Below are positions 1 through 8,430 of a stretch of DNA of 25,796 nucleotides, piece after piece. The number at the start of each line of letters is the position of its first letter. The stretch's first letter is position 1. Both the position numbers and the translations under genes were made by a program. Location of the stretch: contig CAYZPW010000045.1 in the NCBI GenBank assembly GCA_964480475.1, positions 1 to 25,796 of the forward strand. The letters are read 5' to 3'. Below the pieces are notes generated by a model. That model saw nothing but the letters and a program-made list of their open reading frames with translations. It did no database searches and was not told the DNA's origin. This DNA comes from CAYZPW01 sp964480475 (lineage in GTDB: Bacteria > B130-G9).

Positions 1-23
1 TGGCGAAGTCTGCTGCCTTTGGG

Positions 24-209
24 TTAGTAGATTGGCCTCTCACCAATTCGGACAATCACAGCTTTCAGGACGCACACCCGCCGCGCTCCAAGAGCACCCG
101 CCGGGTGCAACTCCTCAGCCAAACCTCGCTGCCTCAATCGCCTTCCAAATTCGTCAAGCTGGTCAGACCCGACGCATCCACTGATGGCAATCTGATTTGT
201 CAGGACCAT
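24..209 (-). CDS. small hypothetical protein (61 aa)
   Basis: An open frame starting with ATG at 209, preceded by a strong Shine-Dalgarno (AAGGAGG, five bases upstream of the ATG), which is the main reason for calling it. A longer start at 233 exists but lacks this site. The product begins MVLTNQIAISGCVGSDQLDE and has an Arg-rich middle; I see no membrane segment, signal peptide or known motif. It diverges from the gene at 308. The second half is unusually Arg/Ala-rich and could reflect a frameshift. Function unknown; it may be a chance ORF. Confidence 0.4.
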   Translation of the reverse strand: MVLTNQIAISGCVGSDQLDEFGRRLRQRGLAEELHPAGALGARRVCVLKAVIVRIGERPIY

Positions 210-307
210 AGCCGCCTCCTTGCGTTCCGGCACCCCTTGTGCTAGAGTTGCGTGTGGTTTTGTGATCGCATGATGGGTGTTTTGATTGAGATGAAGTGAG
301 GCGGGTT

Positions 308-868
308 ATGATTTTTGGCGGCGGGAAAAAGGCTTCGCAGAAGGAGCTTCGAGGCAAGATTGAGGGTATTCTGTCCATCTTGGAGGAGATGGCGCCCGGC
401 GGCGAGGCGCCGAAGGAGAGCGCTGGCGACGCCGGCACCGACGGGCAAGCGGTCAATACTTGGGCCTCGATGGCTCCGTTAAAGAAGATGATCGAGGATA
501 TGCAGCGGCGCACGACCGAGATGGGGTCGGCGCAGCAGGGGCTCCAATCGGAATACAAGAAGTTCGTCGATGATTGCCAGGGCAGGGACGACCTCTCGGC
601 GGGCAGTCGTTATCAGCTGGCCAGCGACTTCTTCTCGTTCCTCGTTGCCGAGAGCGCGAAAGGCCGAAAGGCGGTCGAGTCGCTTGGGCACGATTTCGCC
701 AAGCTCTTCGAAGGCCTCGACAAGTATGCTGAGTCGGCGAAGAGCGGTCCCGGCGTTTCTAGTGGGGACATCTCTGAACGCGTGGACAGGCTCAGACAGG
801 CCGTGATGGAACTTGCATCGTTCCTTTCCGTTGACGTGACGGGACCATCCGAGGAGAAATCGGCGTAA
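308..868 (+). CDS. hypothetical protein, mostly helical, soluble
   Basis: An ORF of about 186 residues. I chose ATG 308 because GAGG lies about six bases upstream; an in-frame GTG at 296 would add MRRV. The product starts MIFGGGKKASQKEL. It is rich in Glu, Lys, Ala and Ser with long predicted helices (about 10-35, 60-95, 105-150, 160-180), a charged linker at 38-55, and no membrane segment, signal peptide or cysteine cluster. I do not recognise the family. It stands alone on the plus strand, with repeats following it. Real coding is supported by length and GC-rich third positions; function is unknown. Confidence 0.6.
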   Translation: MIFGGGKKASQKELRGKIEGILSILEEMAPGGEAPKESAGDAGTDGQAVNTWASMAPLKKMIEDMQRRTTEMGSAQQGLQSEYKKFVDDCQGRDDLSAGSRYQLASDFFSFLVAESAKGRKAVESLGHDFAKLFEGLDKYAESAKSGPGVSSGDISERVDRLRQAVMELASFLSVDVTGPSEEKSA

Positions 869-885
869 ACGGCGAGAGGCTCTGT

Positions 886-913
886 CCGCAGATTACGCAG
901 ATAACACAGATTG
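886..913. repeat. degenerate 9-base tandem repeat (CRCAGATWR)
   Basis: Three consecutive nonamers read CGCAGATTA, CGCAGATAA and CACAGATTG. The core CCGCAGATTACGCAGA recurs in inverted orientation at 8406-8423 in another intergenic space, so this is a dispersed element rather than a local slip. It lies 18 bases after the 308-868 gene. Confidence 0.7.
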
Positions 914-946
914 AGGGTGGAGGAAGCCTCATCACCCCGGTGAGTG

Positions 947-1052
947 TTTAGACCTGGGACTTTAGACCTTCGACTTGATCGATCCACGAAGGGCACGAAG
1001 GAAGAGCAACCTGGAACTTGGAACTATAAACTTTGGACCTTGGAGCTTGGAC
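947..1052. repeat. degenerate heptamer repeats (YTTRGAC type)
   Basis: At 947-974 four heptamers run in register: TTTAGAC, CTGGGAC, TTTAGAC, CTTCGAC. A second cluster at 1011-1052 has looser copies (CTTGGAA, CTATAAA, CTTTGGA, CTTGGAC). The second cluster runs through the 3' end of the O-antigen ligase gene and encodes its last residues, including the stop. A related cluster lies at 8317-8352, and a short one (TTTAGAC plus CTAGATA) lies near 12690. Confidence 0.7.
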
Positions 1053-3126
1053 TTCTGGCCAGCGGCAGAAACATCCCGAGAACCGCCCAGAACGCGAAGC
1101 TCGGCGAGAACCAGAACAAGCCGTCGTAGGCGAGGCAGTTGACACCAAAGCCGAGGATTGCTACACAGACGGCCCAGACGTAGTTGTTCCAGTAACGGTC
1201 GCCCGCGGTGGCCTTCAGCGCCTTCAAGCAGGCCCGCACGACTAGCGCGACGAAGATGAGGAACGTTAGAAGGCCCAGGATGCCAGTCTCCGCGAGTATC
1301 ATAAACAGGACGTTGTCGGGAACCTTGTATATCCTCAGCGCCACAGGATTCTTCTGGTAGTAGTCATCAAAAAAGGGCTCAAAATTGCCTATGCCTATAC
1401 CACACAACGGATGATCACGGAGCATCCTCAATGCGCTGATGGCACCATCCACCCTCTGGTTGACCGAGTAAAGCAGCGTGTGGTCCAGCCTCTCGCCCGC
1501 CAACTTGACGATCTCATCCTGTGTTAGGTTGCCCTCCCGAATCAGTTTATCGACCTCTTCGACATCGGCGAGGTACTGCTTGTATTGCGGCGTAACGACG
1601 ATCACCGAGACTGCCGCGACGACGGTACCAGCCACGCACAGCACCAAGATCACCCACTTGTATTTGCGGAGGAAATAGACCGCCAGCGCAACAACCAGCG
1701 CAACTAGGCTCCCGTAGGAACAAGCATAGACGAGGCTGATACTGAGAACTACGACAGACGCGACTGAGAAGATGCGCAGCGACTTGTTTCGCTTCTCGTA
1801 AAGCGCAAAAAACAGGGCGAGCGGGAGGCATAGGACGAGGAAGGAGCCGAGAACGCTGGGGTCAATGAACGACGACGCAATCGGCATGCCGAACGTGTAT
1901 TCGACGTAGATCGGCGCGAACGCTCTGTAAAACGTGTCGAAAAGGTAGTTGTGGTCAAGAAAGCCCTCGATCATGCCGTGAAACGCGACCCAGAATGCGG
2001 CAATCAAGACCACAATCGTGAAGCGCCTCGCAGCGCCGAGGTTGGGTTTTCGGCTGAGAATCCCCCTGCCAAGCATCATGAAAAGCGCCGCTGGGGCAAG
2101 GTAATAGATGACCCTGAGCAGCGCATGGTCCGGGAACCCAGCGTTCTTGCACGACAAGACCGCAGCTCCGATGAACGCGAGGAAAGCCCATTCAACGGGC
2201 GAAAAGTGAAGCATTCTGGGACCGATGAACGTCGCCAGCAAGAGCACGAGAAGAGCCAGTATAGTCTCTGGCAGCAGGATATGGACGCCGGCGAGCGGAA
2301 ACTTGAGATAAGGGAAGAAATCGAACGGGAATATGGCATTGGCGACAAAGGCAATGGACAGGCCCCAGAAAAGGACTTGCCAGCTCGCACGTCCTGCCCA
2401 TCCGGCGACCTCCCAATTCTCGGCGCTCTCCCCTTGCTCCGCCCTGTTGGCGTTCAGAGCGGCCCGGACATTCAGCACGGACAAGATGAGAACCAGCACC
2501 AACGGCAAGTAAGCTACAAAGACGCGCTTGTTGAGGCCAAACCACTCTCTGTGCGGCGTAAGGAGCGACAGGATTTCGGAACTGGGGAAACTGACGAAAT
2601 CTATCCCGACGGGTTTAGAAAGCTCGGGCAGAACGAGCTTGAGTTCCGCTATTGCTCCTTGCCACTTGGGGTTCCCGGCAAGGTTGAGCGTTAATTGCTG
2701 CCGGACATCACGACCGGCGAGGTACTTCAGATTAAAGACGCCGCTCTCGCTTCTTTCGGGGCTGAACTCTTGGTTCTGGGTGCGCCAGAAAATGATGACC
2801 TCATGCCGCTCGATGTCCGAAAAACCGACGCCGACGTCGATGATCGGCGACCAGGCGGCCGAGACCTCACCCGGCCTTAAAAGAAACGCGATCGCTGAGC
2901 TAGAGGCTGACGGTTCAATGATCAGAGCTCCGTTTGAGACACCACGGAAGCTGCCCTGGACTACGTGGAACTCGCCCGAGCGCTCTTGCGGCGGAAGAGA
3001 GAAGTCAAACGAAATCGATTGACAGCCAAGTCCCGCAGAAAGGCTCAAGACGGCCAAGCTCGCCGCAGCAAGCAAGGTCAGAAATGAGCTCGCAGGTCGG
3101 CGCGTCGCTACATAGTATGAAACCAC
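1024..3126 (-). CDS. O-antigen ligase / Wzy-type polymerase family membrane protein
   Basis: A 700-residue polytopic protein likely to join or polymerise surface polysaccharide on undecaprenyl carriers at the outer face of the inner membrane. An N-terminal hydrophobic segment (about 13-35) is followed by a roughly 150-residue non-membrane, beta-rich region (38-190). Many membrane helices follow from about 200 to 690. The ligase signature is at 558-582: an Arg (R558), then a helix and HPLCGIGIGNF, with DNVLFMILAETGILG at 604-618. This matches the Wzy_C pattern, although the usual His-Asn is Asp-Asn here. The start is GTG with AGGAG nine bases upstream. It diverges from a glycosyltransferase, which fits a glycan locus. 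Its last codons lie in a heptamer repeat. Whether it acts as ligase or polymerase cannot be told. Confidence 0.85.
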   Translation of the reverse strand: MVSYYVATRRPASSFLTLLAAASLAVLSLSAGLGCQSISFDFSLPPQERSGEFHVVQGSFRGVSNGALIIEPSASSSAIAFLLRPGEVSAAWSPIIDVGVGFSDIERHEVIIFWRTQNQEFSPERSESGVFNLKYLAGRDVRQQLTLNLAGNPKWQGAIAELKLVLPELSKPVGIDFVSFPSSEILSLLTPHREWFGLNKRVFVAYLPLVLVLILSVLNVRAALNANRAEQGESAENWEVAGWAGRASWQVLFWGLSIAFVANAIFPFDFFPYLKFPLAGVHILLPETILALLVLLLATFIGPRMLHFSPVEWAFLAFIGAAVLSCKNAGFPDHALLRVIYYLAPAALFMMLGRGILSRKPNLGAARRFTIVVLIAAFWVAFHGMIEGFLDHNYLFDTFYRAFAPIYVEYTFGMPIASSFIDPSVLGSFLVLCLPLALFFALYEKRNKSLRIFSVASVVVLSISLVYACSYGSLVALVVALAVYFLRKYKWVILVLCVAGTVVAAVSVIVVTPQYKQYLADVEEVDKLIREGNLTQDEIVKLAGERLDHTLLYSVNQRVDGAISALRMLRDHPLCGIGIGNFEPFFDDYYQKNPVALRIYKVPDNVLFMILAETGILGLLTFLIFVALVVRACLKALKATAGDRYWNNYVWAVCVAILGFGVNCLAYDGLFWFSPSFAFWAVLGMFLPLARSPSSKVQSL

Positions 3127-3187
3127 TTTGTAACTCTCCTTAACGAGCCTGAACCGGAGCGAGTTTCAACTGGCATTTACTTGAGGC

Positions 3188-3216
3188 AATATACCAACGG
3201 CTCAAAGAGCGTTCAA
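3188..3216 (-). promoter_or_regulatory. sigma70-type promoter of the O-antigen ligase gene
   Basis: On the minus strand TTGAAC is followed by a 17-base spacer and TATATT. Transcription would start near 3181, leaving a leader of about 55 bases before the GTG start. It lies in the 336-base divergent region shared with the glycosyltransferase. The plus-strand side has TTGACA at 3391 and 3402 but no convincing -10. Confidence 0.6.
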
Positions 3217-3462
3217 CCATTATCGCTTGAGAGGTCTCCGTAAACCGGAAACGAGAGAATCCTCGTTCGCGGCGAACTTCGGCGGACAAGAAGGCGAAGG
3301 AGCAATCAGGCGAGACTCGTTGCAGAGGCTCAATCCGGTCCGGCAGAATCCGAGCGTCGATTCTACGAAAGCCGCTCAGGCGAAGCGCTATTGACAAGAC
3401 GTTGACAGGAGGCAAACATCTTTTGCGAAGGGAGGCAGAACTAGAAAGGAGACATTAAGACT

Positions 3463-4872
3463 ATGTCGAAGGTCCTGATTGTAACGACGGAGCTTCTGCC
3501 GACGCTCCCTTACCCAACAGTGGGGGGAAGCCAACGAACGTACGCGCTGGGCGAGCCCCTCAGGCAAAGGGGGCATGACGTGGTTTACTCGGTTCCACTG
3601 GAGCAGCTTCAGGGAAAAGACGGCGTGCCGCAGGAGCTTCTGGACGTGGCCCATTCTGAGGTCGATATTGAAAAGATCGTTGAGCGTGTGTCGCCTGATG
3701 TGCTGCTATTTGTCGCGCCGTACCTTGCGCGGTTTGTCCAGAACACTCAGGTCCCAACGGTCATGGATTTGGCCGCTAACGTGGAGCTGGAAGCGGCATT
3801 TGCCTCCCAGGAGAACCTGGCCGACATCCTGATGGGCCGACTCGACCAGTATCGAAAGGGAGATTTCTTCATTCTCGGCAGCCCGAGGCAGCTTTACTGG
3901 TATTCGGCCTTTCTGATGCTTTCCGGGATTCACGTAGAGAACGACTATTTCGCAGTCATTCCGATCTGCTGCTCTCCAGAGGAGCGCCGCATCCCAGACC
4001 GTCCTGGGCTGCGTTTCCTGTGTGCCGGGATGTTCTATCCGTGGCAAGACCCTTTCGAGTCACTTCAGGATGTCTTGAGCACGCTTGAGGCAAGGCAGAC
4101 GGGCGAGCTTCACATCTTCACCGGTCGCGAGCACCCTGGTTGGAAGAGCATTTCATCGCAGCTTAAAGACCCGCACGTCAAACTCGAAGAAAGCGACAGA
4201 CTCTCGATCAAGGACGTTCTCCCGTTCAGCCAGGCAATCGACGAATGGGCCAATTACTCCTGTGCTGTTGACGTAATGAAACCGAATCTCGAGCGCTTCT
4301 TAGCCAATCCCATGCGAACCACCACCTATTTGTGGCTTGGAATCCCCGTGATAATATCCGACTTCTATTGGATCTCTGACACGGTCAGGAAATATGACGC
4401 TGGATGGCTCGTCAATCACAACGACAAAGGCGCGGTCAAGCGGATTGTCAACAGCATAATCGACGATCCGTCAATCCTTGATCAGCGTGCGATCAACGCA
4501 AGAAGGCTTGTTGCCGAGGAGCTTACTTGGGACAAACATATCGATGCCCTGGATGAGTTCTGTCGCGCCCCGCGCAAACTCCCTAAATCAGCAAACCTAG
4601 TCAGTACCGTTGCGGGCGAAATCGCAAGGATGTATGCTGAAACCCTTGCCATTGCGAAGGAGATTGGCCGGGTTCAGGCCGAGGTTGACCGCTGCCGCGA
4701 CGAGGCGAACAGGATCGGGAAGGAATTGGAGGGCAGGGACTCGGAGGTCGCGTATTTGAAGGGGCGTATCGACGACATCCTTAACTCCCGGACCTGGCGC
4801 ACCGTTCAGTTCGTCAAGCACAAACTGCTGCGGATCAGGAAAGACAAGCCTAAAGACCAGAAAGAAGCCTGA
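3463..4872 (+). CDS. glycosyltransferase (GT-B like) with C-terminal coiled coil
   Basis: A 469-residue protein. It starts MSKVLIVTTELLP, followed by a Gly/Ser-rich loop (TVGGSQRT) typical of the N-terminal Rossmann half of GT-B enzymes. FLCAGMFYPWQDP (about 187) opens the second Rossmann half; YLWLGIPVIISD (about 290-301) is the usual donor-site region, followed by GWLVN. Residues about 385-440 form a heptad-rich coiled coil ending in NSRTWRTV, an SRSWR-type tail common in surface-glycan transferases. The canonical EX7E is not clear, so donor and acceptor are unknown. AAGGAG lies 11 bases upstream of the ATG. It diverges from the O-antigen ligase, and its 3' end overlaps the convergent exonuclease gene by 23 bases. 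Confidence 0.8.
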   Translation: MSKVLIVTTELLPTLPYPTVGGSQRTYALGEPLRQRGHDVVYSVPLEQLQGKDGVPQELLDVAHSEVDIEKIVERVSPDVLLFVAPYLARFVQNTQVPTVMDLAANVELEAAFASQENLADILMGRLDQYRKGDFFILGSPRQLYWYSAFLMLSGIHVENDYFAVIPICCSPEERRIPDRPGLRFLCAGMFYPWQDPFESLQDVLSTLEARQTGELHIFTGREHPGWKSISSQLKDPHVKLEESDRLSIKDVLPFSQAIDEWANYSCAVDVMKPNLERFLANPMRTTTYLWLGIPVIISDFYWISDTVRKYDAGWLVNHNDKGAVKRIVNSIIDDPSILDQRAINARRLVAEELTWDKHIDALDEFCRAPRKLPKSANLVSTVAGEIARMYAETLAIAKEIGRVQAEVDRCRDEANRIGKELEGRDSEVAYLKGRIDDILNSRTWRTVQFVKHKLLRIRKDKPKDQKEA

Positions 4873-5728
4873 GAAGCACCTCGCTCATCGTCACGATATC
4901 CAGCGCATTGTGGTGGATGATGTCCTGGATTATCTGAATGTCCTTCGTCCTGACAAAGTCGTGGTAAGCCTTTGGAATCAACTCGCCGGGGATGTCCCCA
5001 TGCCGCACCCGACGGCAGACCCGCGCCTCAAGCGTCTGAAGCTTGCAGTTGGGGAACTGGCCCTTGTATCTCCGACGCGCCTCGTGCAAGAGGTCAAGAT
5101 GAAAACCGGGCGCCGCGTGTGGAACACCATGATAGACGGCTCTGTCCTTCAGAAACGGGATGTCAAACGACTTGCCGTTGAAAGTTGTTACGGCGTCGTA
5201 GTCCGCCAGTTTGCCCCAGAAATACTCAAGCACGGGTTTCTCCTCGGAGTAGTCCCGAGCCAGAAGCTGCTCCAGTATCATTCGATTGCCCTTCAAATAC
5301 TGCACGCCGACAAGAAACACCGGCGCCGCTGACAGGCCGCAGGTCTCAATGTCGAGGTAGAGCAACTTGCGGTGGTCCACCTCGCAGAACTGCCGAACGT
5401 TTGGGTGGAGCGTTTCAAGATCAACGCCTATCGCGCCTCGTTCAAAGACCAAGCAATAATGGGAGACGAATCGCTCGGCCGCCCGCCAGATGTCGGACAA
5501 ATCCCGCCTTATGAGGAGGAACTTCCCGTTCTCGGTTTCCACCTCCTGGCCCGGCAGCTCATCCGGCGGGTCGATGAACTCCGTCCAGGATTCGCGGTGG
5601 CCCTTCGGCCTCAAGACCGACCGCTCGGGCAAACGCTCGCCCTTGGTGGCCCTACCGGCGGCCGATTTGAGACGACTGCGATTTAGCTCGCCCAGTCGCT
5701 TTAGTGATTCCTTGCTCAGCTTCGACAT
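4850..5728 (-). CDS. YprB-like RNase H-fold exonuclease domain protein
   Basis: A protein of about 292 residues with a 3'-5' exonuclease/RNase H-like fold. The DEDD-type acidic motifs are visible: LYLDIETCGL (D-x-E), TFNGKSFDIPFL, HLDLLHEARR and HHNALDIVTMSEVL near the C terminus. This is the order of the RNase_H_2/YprB family, which probably trims nucleic acid; the substrate is unknown. I placed the start at ATG 5728 (MSKLSKESLKR), 16 bases after the upstream stop; a TTG at 5752 would add eight residues and overlap that gene. The N-terminal 60 residues are basic. It is the last gene of the minus-strand run, and its end overlaps the convergent glycosyltransferase. Confidence 0.85.
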   Translation of the reverse strand: MSKLSKESLKRLGELNRSRLKSAAGRATKGERLPERSVLRPKGHRESWTEFIDPPDELPGQEVETENGKFLLIRRDLSDIWRAAERFVSHYCLVFERGAIGVDLETLHPNVRQFCEVDHRKLLYLDIETCGLSAAPVFLVGVQYLKGNRMILEQLLARDYSEEKPVLEYFWGKLADYDAVTTFNGKSFDIPFLKDRAVYHGVPHAAPGFHLDLLHEARRRYKGQFPNCKLQTLEARVCRRVRHGDIPGELIPKAYHDFVRTKDIQIIQDIIHHNALDIVTMSEVLLRLLSGL

Positions 5729-5744
5729 CGCAGACAGCAACCTC

Positions 5745-7073
5745 TCATTCAACGCTCAGAGCGATCGATTCCGAGCTCACCGAGGCGACCCGTCCATCGA
5801 TGGACGCGTGAACCGCCGCGCCAAGTGCCCCTCGCCTGACATCAGCAATTAGATCGCCTTTTTTGACGTGATCGCCGACGGATACTATCGCAGTCGCCGC
5901 CTCGCCAACGTGCTGCGTCAGCGAGACGTTTACCTCGTTGACCCGTAACCGACCTGTGTACTTTGGCGGACTCGCATCGTAACGAGCAACGCCCAGCCTG
6001 GTCTTGAGGCGCGACGTGGGCAGGCGCCGGTCCTCGTATTCTGGCCGCGGCTCAAACTCCAGCCTATCAGTTCTTGGACGCCGATACCTCTCCTTGAGAA
6101 ACACGTTGACGCGCCTGGGCGATATCTCAAGAGGGCAGGCATAGAGCGAGCAGATGCCGCATTCCGAACAGTAGTGCGATTCAGCAAAAACACCGTCGGA
6201 CAGCGACAACTCAAAGCCCACGCGACGCATCATCAAGTGCGGGCGCAATCGATGGCCCAATAGATAGCGCGGACAAAGCTCCGTGCAGAAATTGCACTGG
6301 TCGCAGACCGATTTAGCGATTCTGAAGACCCTCTCAAGCGACGACGATCTCTCGACTATCGGCCTTGAATCCTCCGGCAAAACGACGATTGCCGAGGTCG
6401 TCTTCGACACGTATGACCTCTCCGGGTCAACCACTTCGCCCATCATGACGCCGCCCTCGAGCACTGACAGGCCCTTCAAAGACGTCAGGCCGCAAGCGCG
6501 AAGGAGCTCGCTGAACGAGGCGCCAATCGGGGCGGATAAGACCAAGGGCCGTGGAACCTCGCCACTGACCGAGACCATCCGCGCCGTAACAGGTATGCGT
6601 TCCACCGCCCGCGCCACGTTGTAGAGCGTCGCAACGTTCTGTACAACGACGCCGATGTCTATGGGGATGCCGCCCTGCGGGACGATTCGTCCCGTCGCCT
6701 CGTAAGTCAACACGAACTCGTCGCCTACGGGATACACGTCCGGAAGCAGCAGAAGCTCGATCGTGCGATACTCCGGGGTGGCCAGATGCATTCTGAAAAG
6801 CGAGACCTGTTCGTCGTATCTGCGCTTGAGGGCCAGCACCGCTCGCTTGGCCGAGGTTGCCTGAGCAGCAATCAACAGGCCATCCAGAACCTCTTTCCCG
6901 TGAAGCGCCATCAACGCCTGGTCGCTATAGCAGAGCGCGTCGCACTCCGCGCCGTTTGCGATGAGTACATCGGCCTTCGCCGAGAGCTTCACGTGCGTCG
7001 GAAAGCCCCCGCCTCCGGCACCGACCACACCGGCTGCCCGGACTCTCGCTATAGTCTCATCTCTGCTCGCCAT
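5745..7073 (-). CDS. PduS/RnfC-like flavin and 4Fe-4S electron-transfer protein
   Basis: A 442-residue protein related to RnfC, NuoF and the cobalamin reductase PduS. The N-terminal Gly-rich loop GAGGGGFPTHVKL (18-30), GDEFVLTYEATGR (about 117-129) and an SLBB-like region (about 165-215) suit an NADH/flavin fold. Two iron-sulfur motifs follow: C257-X2-C-X2-C-X3-C and C302-X2-C-X2-C-X4-C. The C-terminal part (about 375-442, VSVGDHVKKGDLIADV) looks like a barrel-sandwich hybrid domain. It probably passes electrons from NAD(P)H through flavin to a redox partner in the cytoplasm. No Rnf subunits, microcompartment shell genes or B12-dependent diol dehydratase lie nearby. It sits downstream of ispG and 16 bases upstream of the exonuclease gene. 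No clear Shine-Dalgarno precedes the ATG. Confidence 0.8.
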   Translation of the reverse strand: MASRDETIARVRAAGVVGAGGGGFPTHVKLSAKADVLIANGAECDALCYSDQALMALHGKEVLDGLLIAAQATSAKRAVLALKRRYDEQVSLFRMHLATPEYRTIELLLLPDVYPVGDEFVLTYEATGRIVPQGGIPIDIGVVVQNVATLYNVARAVERIPVTARMVSVSGEVPRPLVLSAPIGASFSELLRACGLTSLKGLSVLEGGVMMGEVVDPERSYVSKTTSAIVVLPEDSRPIVERSSSLERVFRIAKSVCDQCNFCTELCPRYLLGHRLRPHLMMRRVGFELSLSDGVFAESHYCSECGICSLYACPLEISPRRVNVFLKERYRRPRTDRLEFEPRPEYEDRRLPTSRLKTRLGVARYDASPPKYTGRLRVNEVNVSLTQHVGEAATAIVSVGDHVKKGDLIADVRRGALGAAVHASIDGRVASVSSESIALSVE

Positions 7074-7236
7074 TACTCTGTCAAAAGCCCTCGTCCATTC
7101 ACAGCACCAAAAAGCACCACGATCTGCGGTAGAATCATACTCCAGAATGACTCAGACGCAAACTCCGGAAACTAGTTTTTTGACATCGGGAGGCAACACA
7201 GCGTCGTCTTGTGATTCGATCAGCGCCAAGACCCCC

Positions 7237-7260
7237 GGATGACCCCACGCGGAGTCATCC
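7237..7260 (-). terminator. possible weak hairpin at the ispG 3' end
   Basis: An inverted repeat of 10 + 10 bases with one mismatch and a 4-base loop covers the ispG stop codon. No T run follows on the minus strand, so it may act as an mRNA-stabilising or attenuating hairpin rather than a full terminator. Confidence 0.3.
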
Positions 7261-8337
7261 TTCCCGCGCGAGCTGCTGCGCGTCGGTGACGAGGCGCCCG
7301 ACCGTTTCCTCGGCAGGACCGCTAGCGTAGCGCTTGCCGCCGCGGAAGAGATTCGCTGTGCCGTCGTCCGAGAACGCCACACCAATGTCCGCCTGCCGGG
7401 CCTCGCCCGGCCCATTGACCTCGCACCCCATGACGGCAATACTAATCTCTCCCTTCAAGCCTGACAAGCGCCGCTTGATGACCTCAAGGTAACCCATCAG
7501 ATCGACCTTGCATCGGCCACAGGTGGGGCACGCCACGAACTCGACCCCGCGCGGGCGCAACCCAAGCACCTTGAGCAACGTTATCCCAACCTCGACCTCG
7601 TCCAGCGCGCTCGACGAAAGAGAGACCCGAATCGTGTCGCCAATGCCATCTAGAAGGAGCGAGCCGATGCCAACTGCTGATTTGAGTCTCGCCTCAAGCC
7701 CTGAACCCGTTGCGGTTATCCCCAGGTGAAACGGGTAGTCGCACGTAGCGGCAACCTTGCGACAGGCGGTGACTGTCTGGGCAACGTCGTGCGATTTCAG
7801 GGACAGCTTGACGTCGGAGAAGCCCCAAGCCTCGAACTTCTGAGCGCACATCAGAGCCGATTCAGCCATCGCAGCCGCCGTCGGGCCACCGTGCTTCTTC
7901 AGCAGGAACCGCTCCAACGACCCGCTGTTTATCCCGATCCGTATCGGTATCCTAGCCGCCAAAGCCGCGTCAGCAACCGCCCTCAGATCGCTGTCTCGCC
8001 TCATGTTCCCTGGGTTTATCCGCACCGCATCCACCCCACCCGCAATCGTAATCAGCGCCAGCCTGTAATCGAAATGGATGTCTGCCACGACTGGAATGGG
8101 GCTTTGCTTGACAATGGCCTCAACGGCTCGCGCGGCCGACTCATCCGGAACCGCCACGCGAACGATGTCGCAACCCGCCGATGCTAGCGCACGGGTCTCT
8201 TCAAGAACCGCTGTTACGTCCGAAGTCGAGCACTTGGTCATCGACTGGACCGAGACGGGCGCCCCGCCGCCGACCTGAATGTCCCGAATCATCACACTTC
8301 GGGTCTTGCGTCTGGGGTTCCAAGTTCTAAGGTCCAA
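7255..8337 (-). CDS. ispG: 4-hydroxy-3-methylbut-2-enyl diphosphate synthase (IspG/GcpE)
   Basis: The penultimate enzyme of the MEP isoprenoid pathway. It reductively converts methylerythritol cyclodiphosphate to HMBPP with a 4Fe-4S cluster. The 360-residue product has the short bacterial form (no inserted domain). It carries RRKTRSV and the VQSMT motif near the N terminus, INPGN (107-111), and the cluster ligands C270 and C273 (CPTCGRC) and C305 in MGCEVNGPGE, with Glu312. The frame opens at a TTG inside a heptamer repeat, with no good Shine-Dalgarno. I kept it because the conserved RRKTR segment comes before the next ATG (8292). It needs a reductant; the PduS/RnfC-like protein downstream is a possible source (inference). 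Confidence 0.95.
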   Translation of the reverse strand: MDLRTWNPRRKTRSVMIRDIQVGGGAPVSVQSMTKCSTSDVTAVLEETRALASAGCDIVRVAVPDESAARAVEAIVKQSPIPVVADIHFDYRLALITIAGGVDAVRINPGNMRRDSDLRAVADAALAARIPIRIGINSGSLERFLLKKHGGPTAAAMAESALMCAQKFEAWGFSDVKLSLKSHDVAQTVTACRKVAATCDYPFHLGITATGSGLEARLKSAVGIGSLLLDGIGDTIRVSLSSSALDEVEVGITLLKVLGLRPRGVEFVACPTCGRCKVDLMGYLEVIKRRLSGLKGEISIAVMGCEVNGPGEARQADIGVAFSDDGTANLFRGGKRYASGPAEETVGRLVTDAQQLAREG

Positions 8338-8352
8338 GTCTCAGGTTCCAAG
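8317..8352. repeat. heptamer repeat overlapping the ispG start
   Basis: Plus-strand units TTCCAAG, TTCTAAG, GTCCAAG, TCTCAG and GTTCCAAG run in sequence, the reverse complement of the CTTGGAA/CTTRGAC family at 947-1052. The apparent TTG start codon of ispG (8335-8337) and its first residues (MDLRTWNP) are encoded by this repeat. Confidence 0.65.
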
Positions 8353-8405
8353 TTTGGTGTCGAAGGTCAGAAATCGAGAGCCAGTTGTTCAATGACAAGA
8401 GTTTC

Positions 8406-8423
8406 TTCTGCGTAATCTGCGGA
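8406..8423. repeat. inverted copy of the 9-base repeat at 886-913
   Basis: TTCTGCGTAATCTGCGGA is the reverse complement of the CCGCAGATTACGCAGA core at 886-901. It lies in the 93-base gap between the GlcD-like gene and ispG, eight bases after the GlcD-like stop. Confidence 0.6.
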
Positions 8424-8430
8424 TCGCCTT

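Noticed and set aside
1951..2694. 247-residue plus-strand frame
   Set aside because: It lies wholly inside the O-antigen ligase gene on the other strand and has a highly charged, shadow-type composition.
5745..7073. propanediol or ethanolamine microcompartment locus
   Set aside because: The PduS-like protein has no shell proteins, diol dehydratase or aldehyde dehydrogenase near it.
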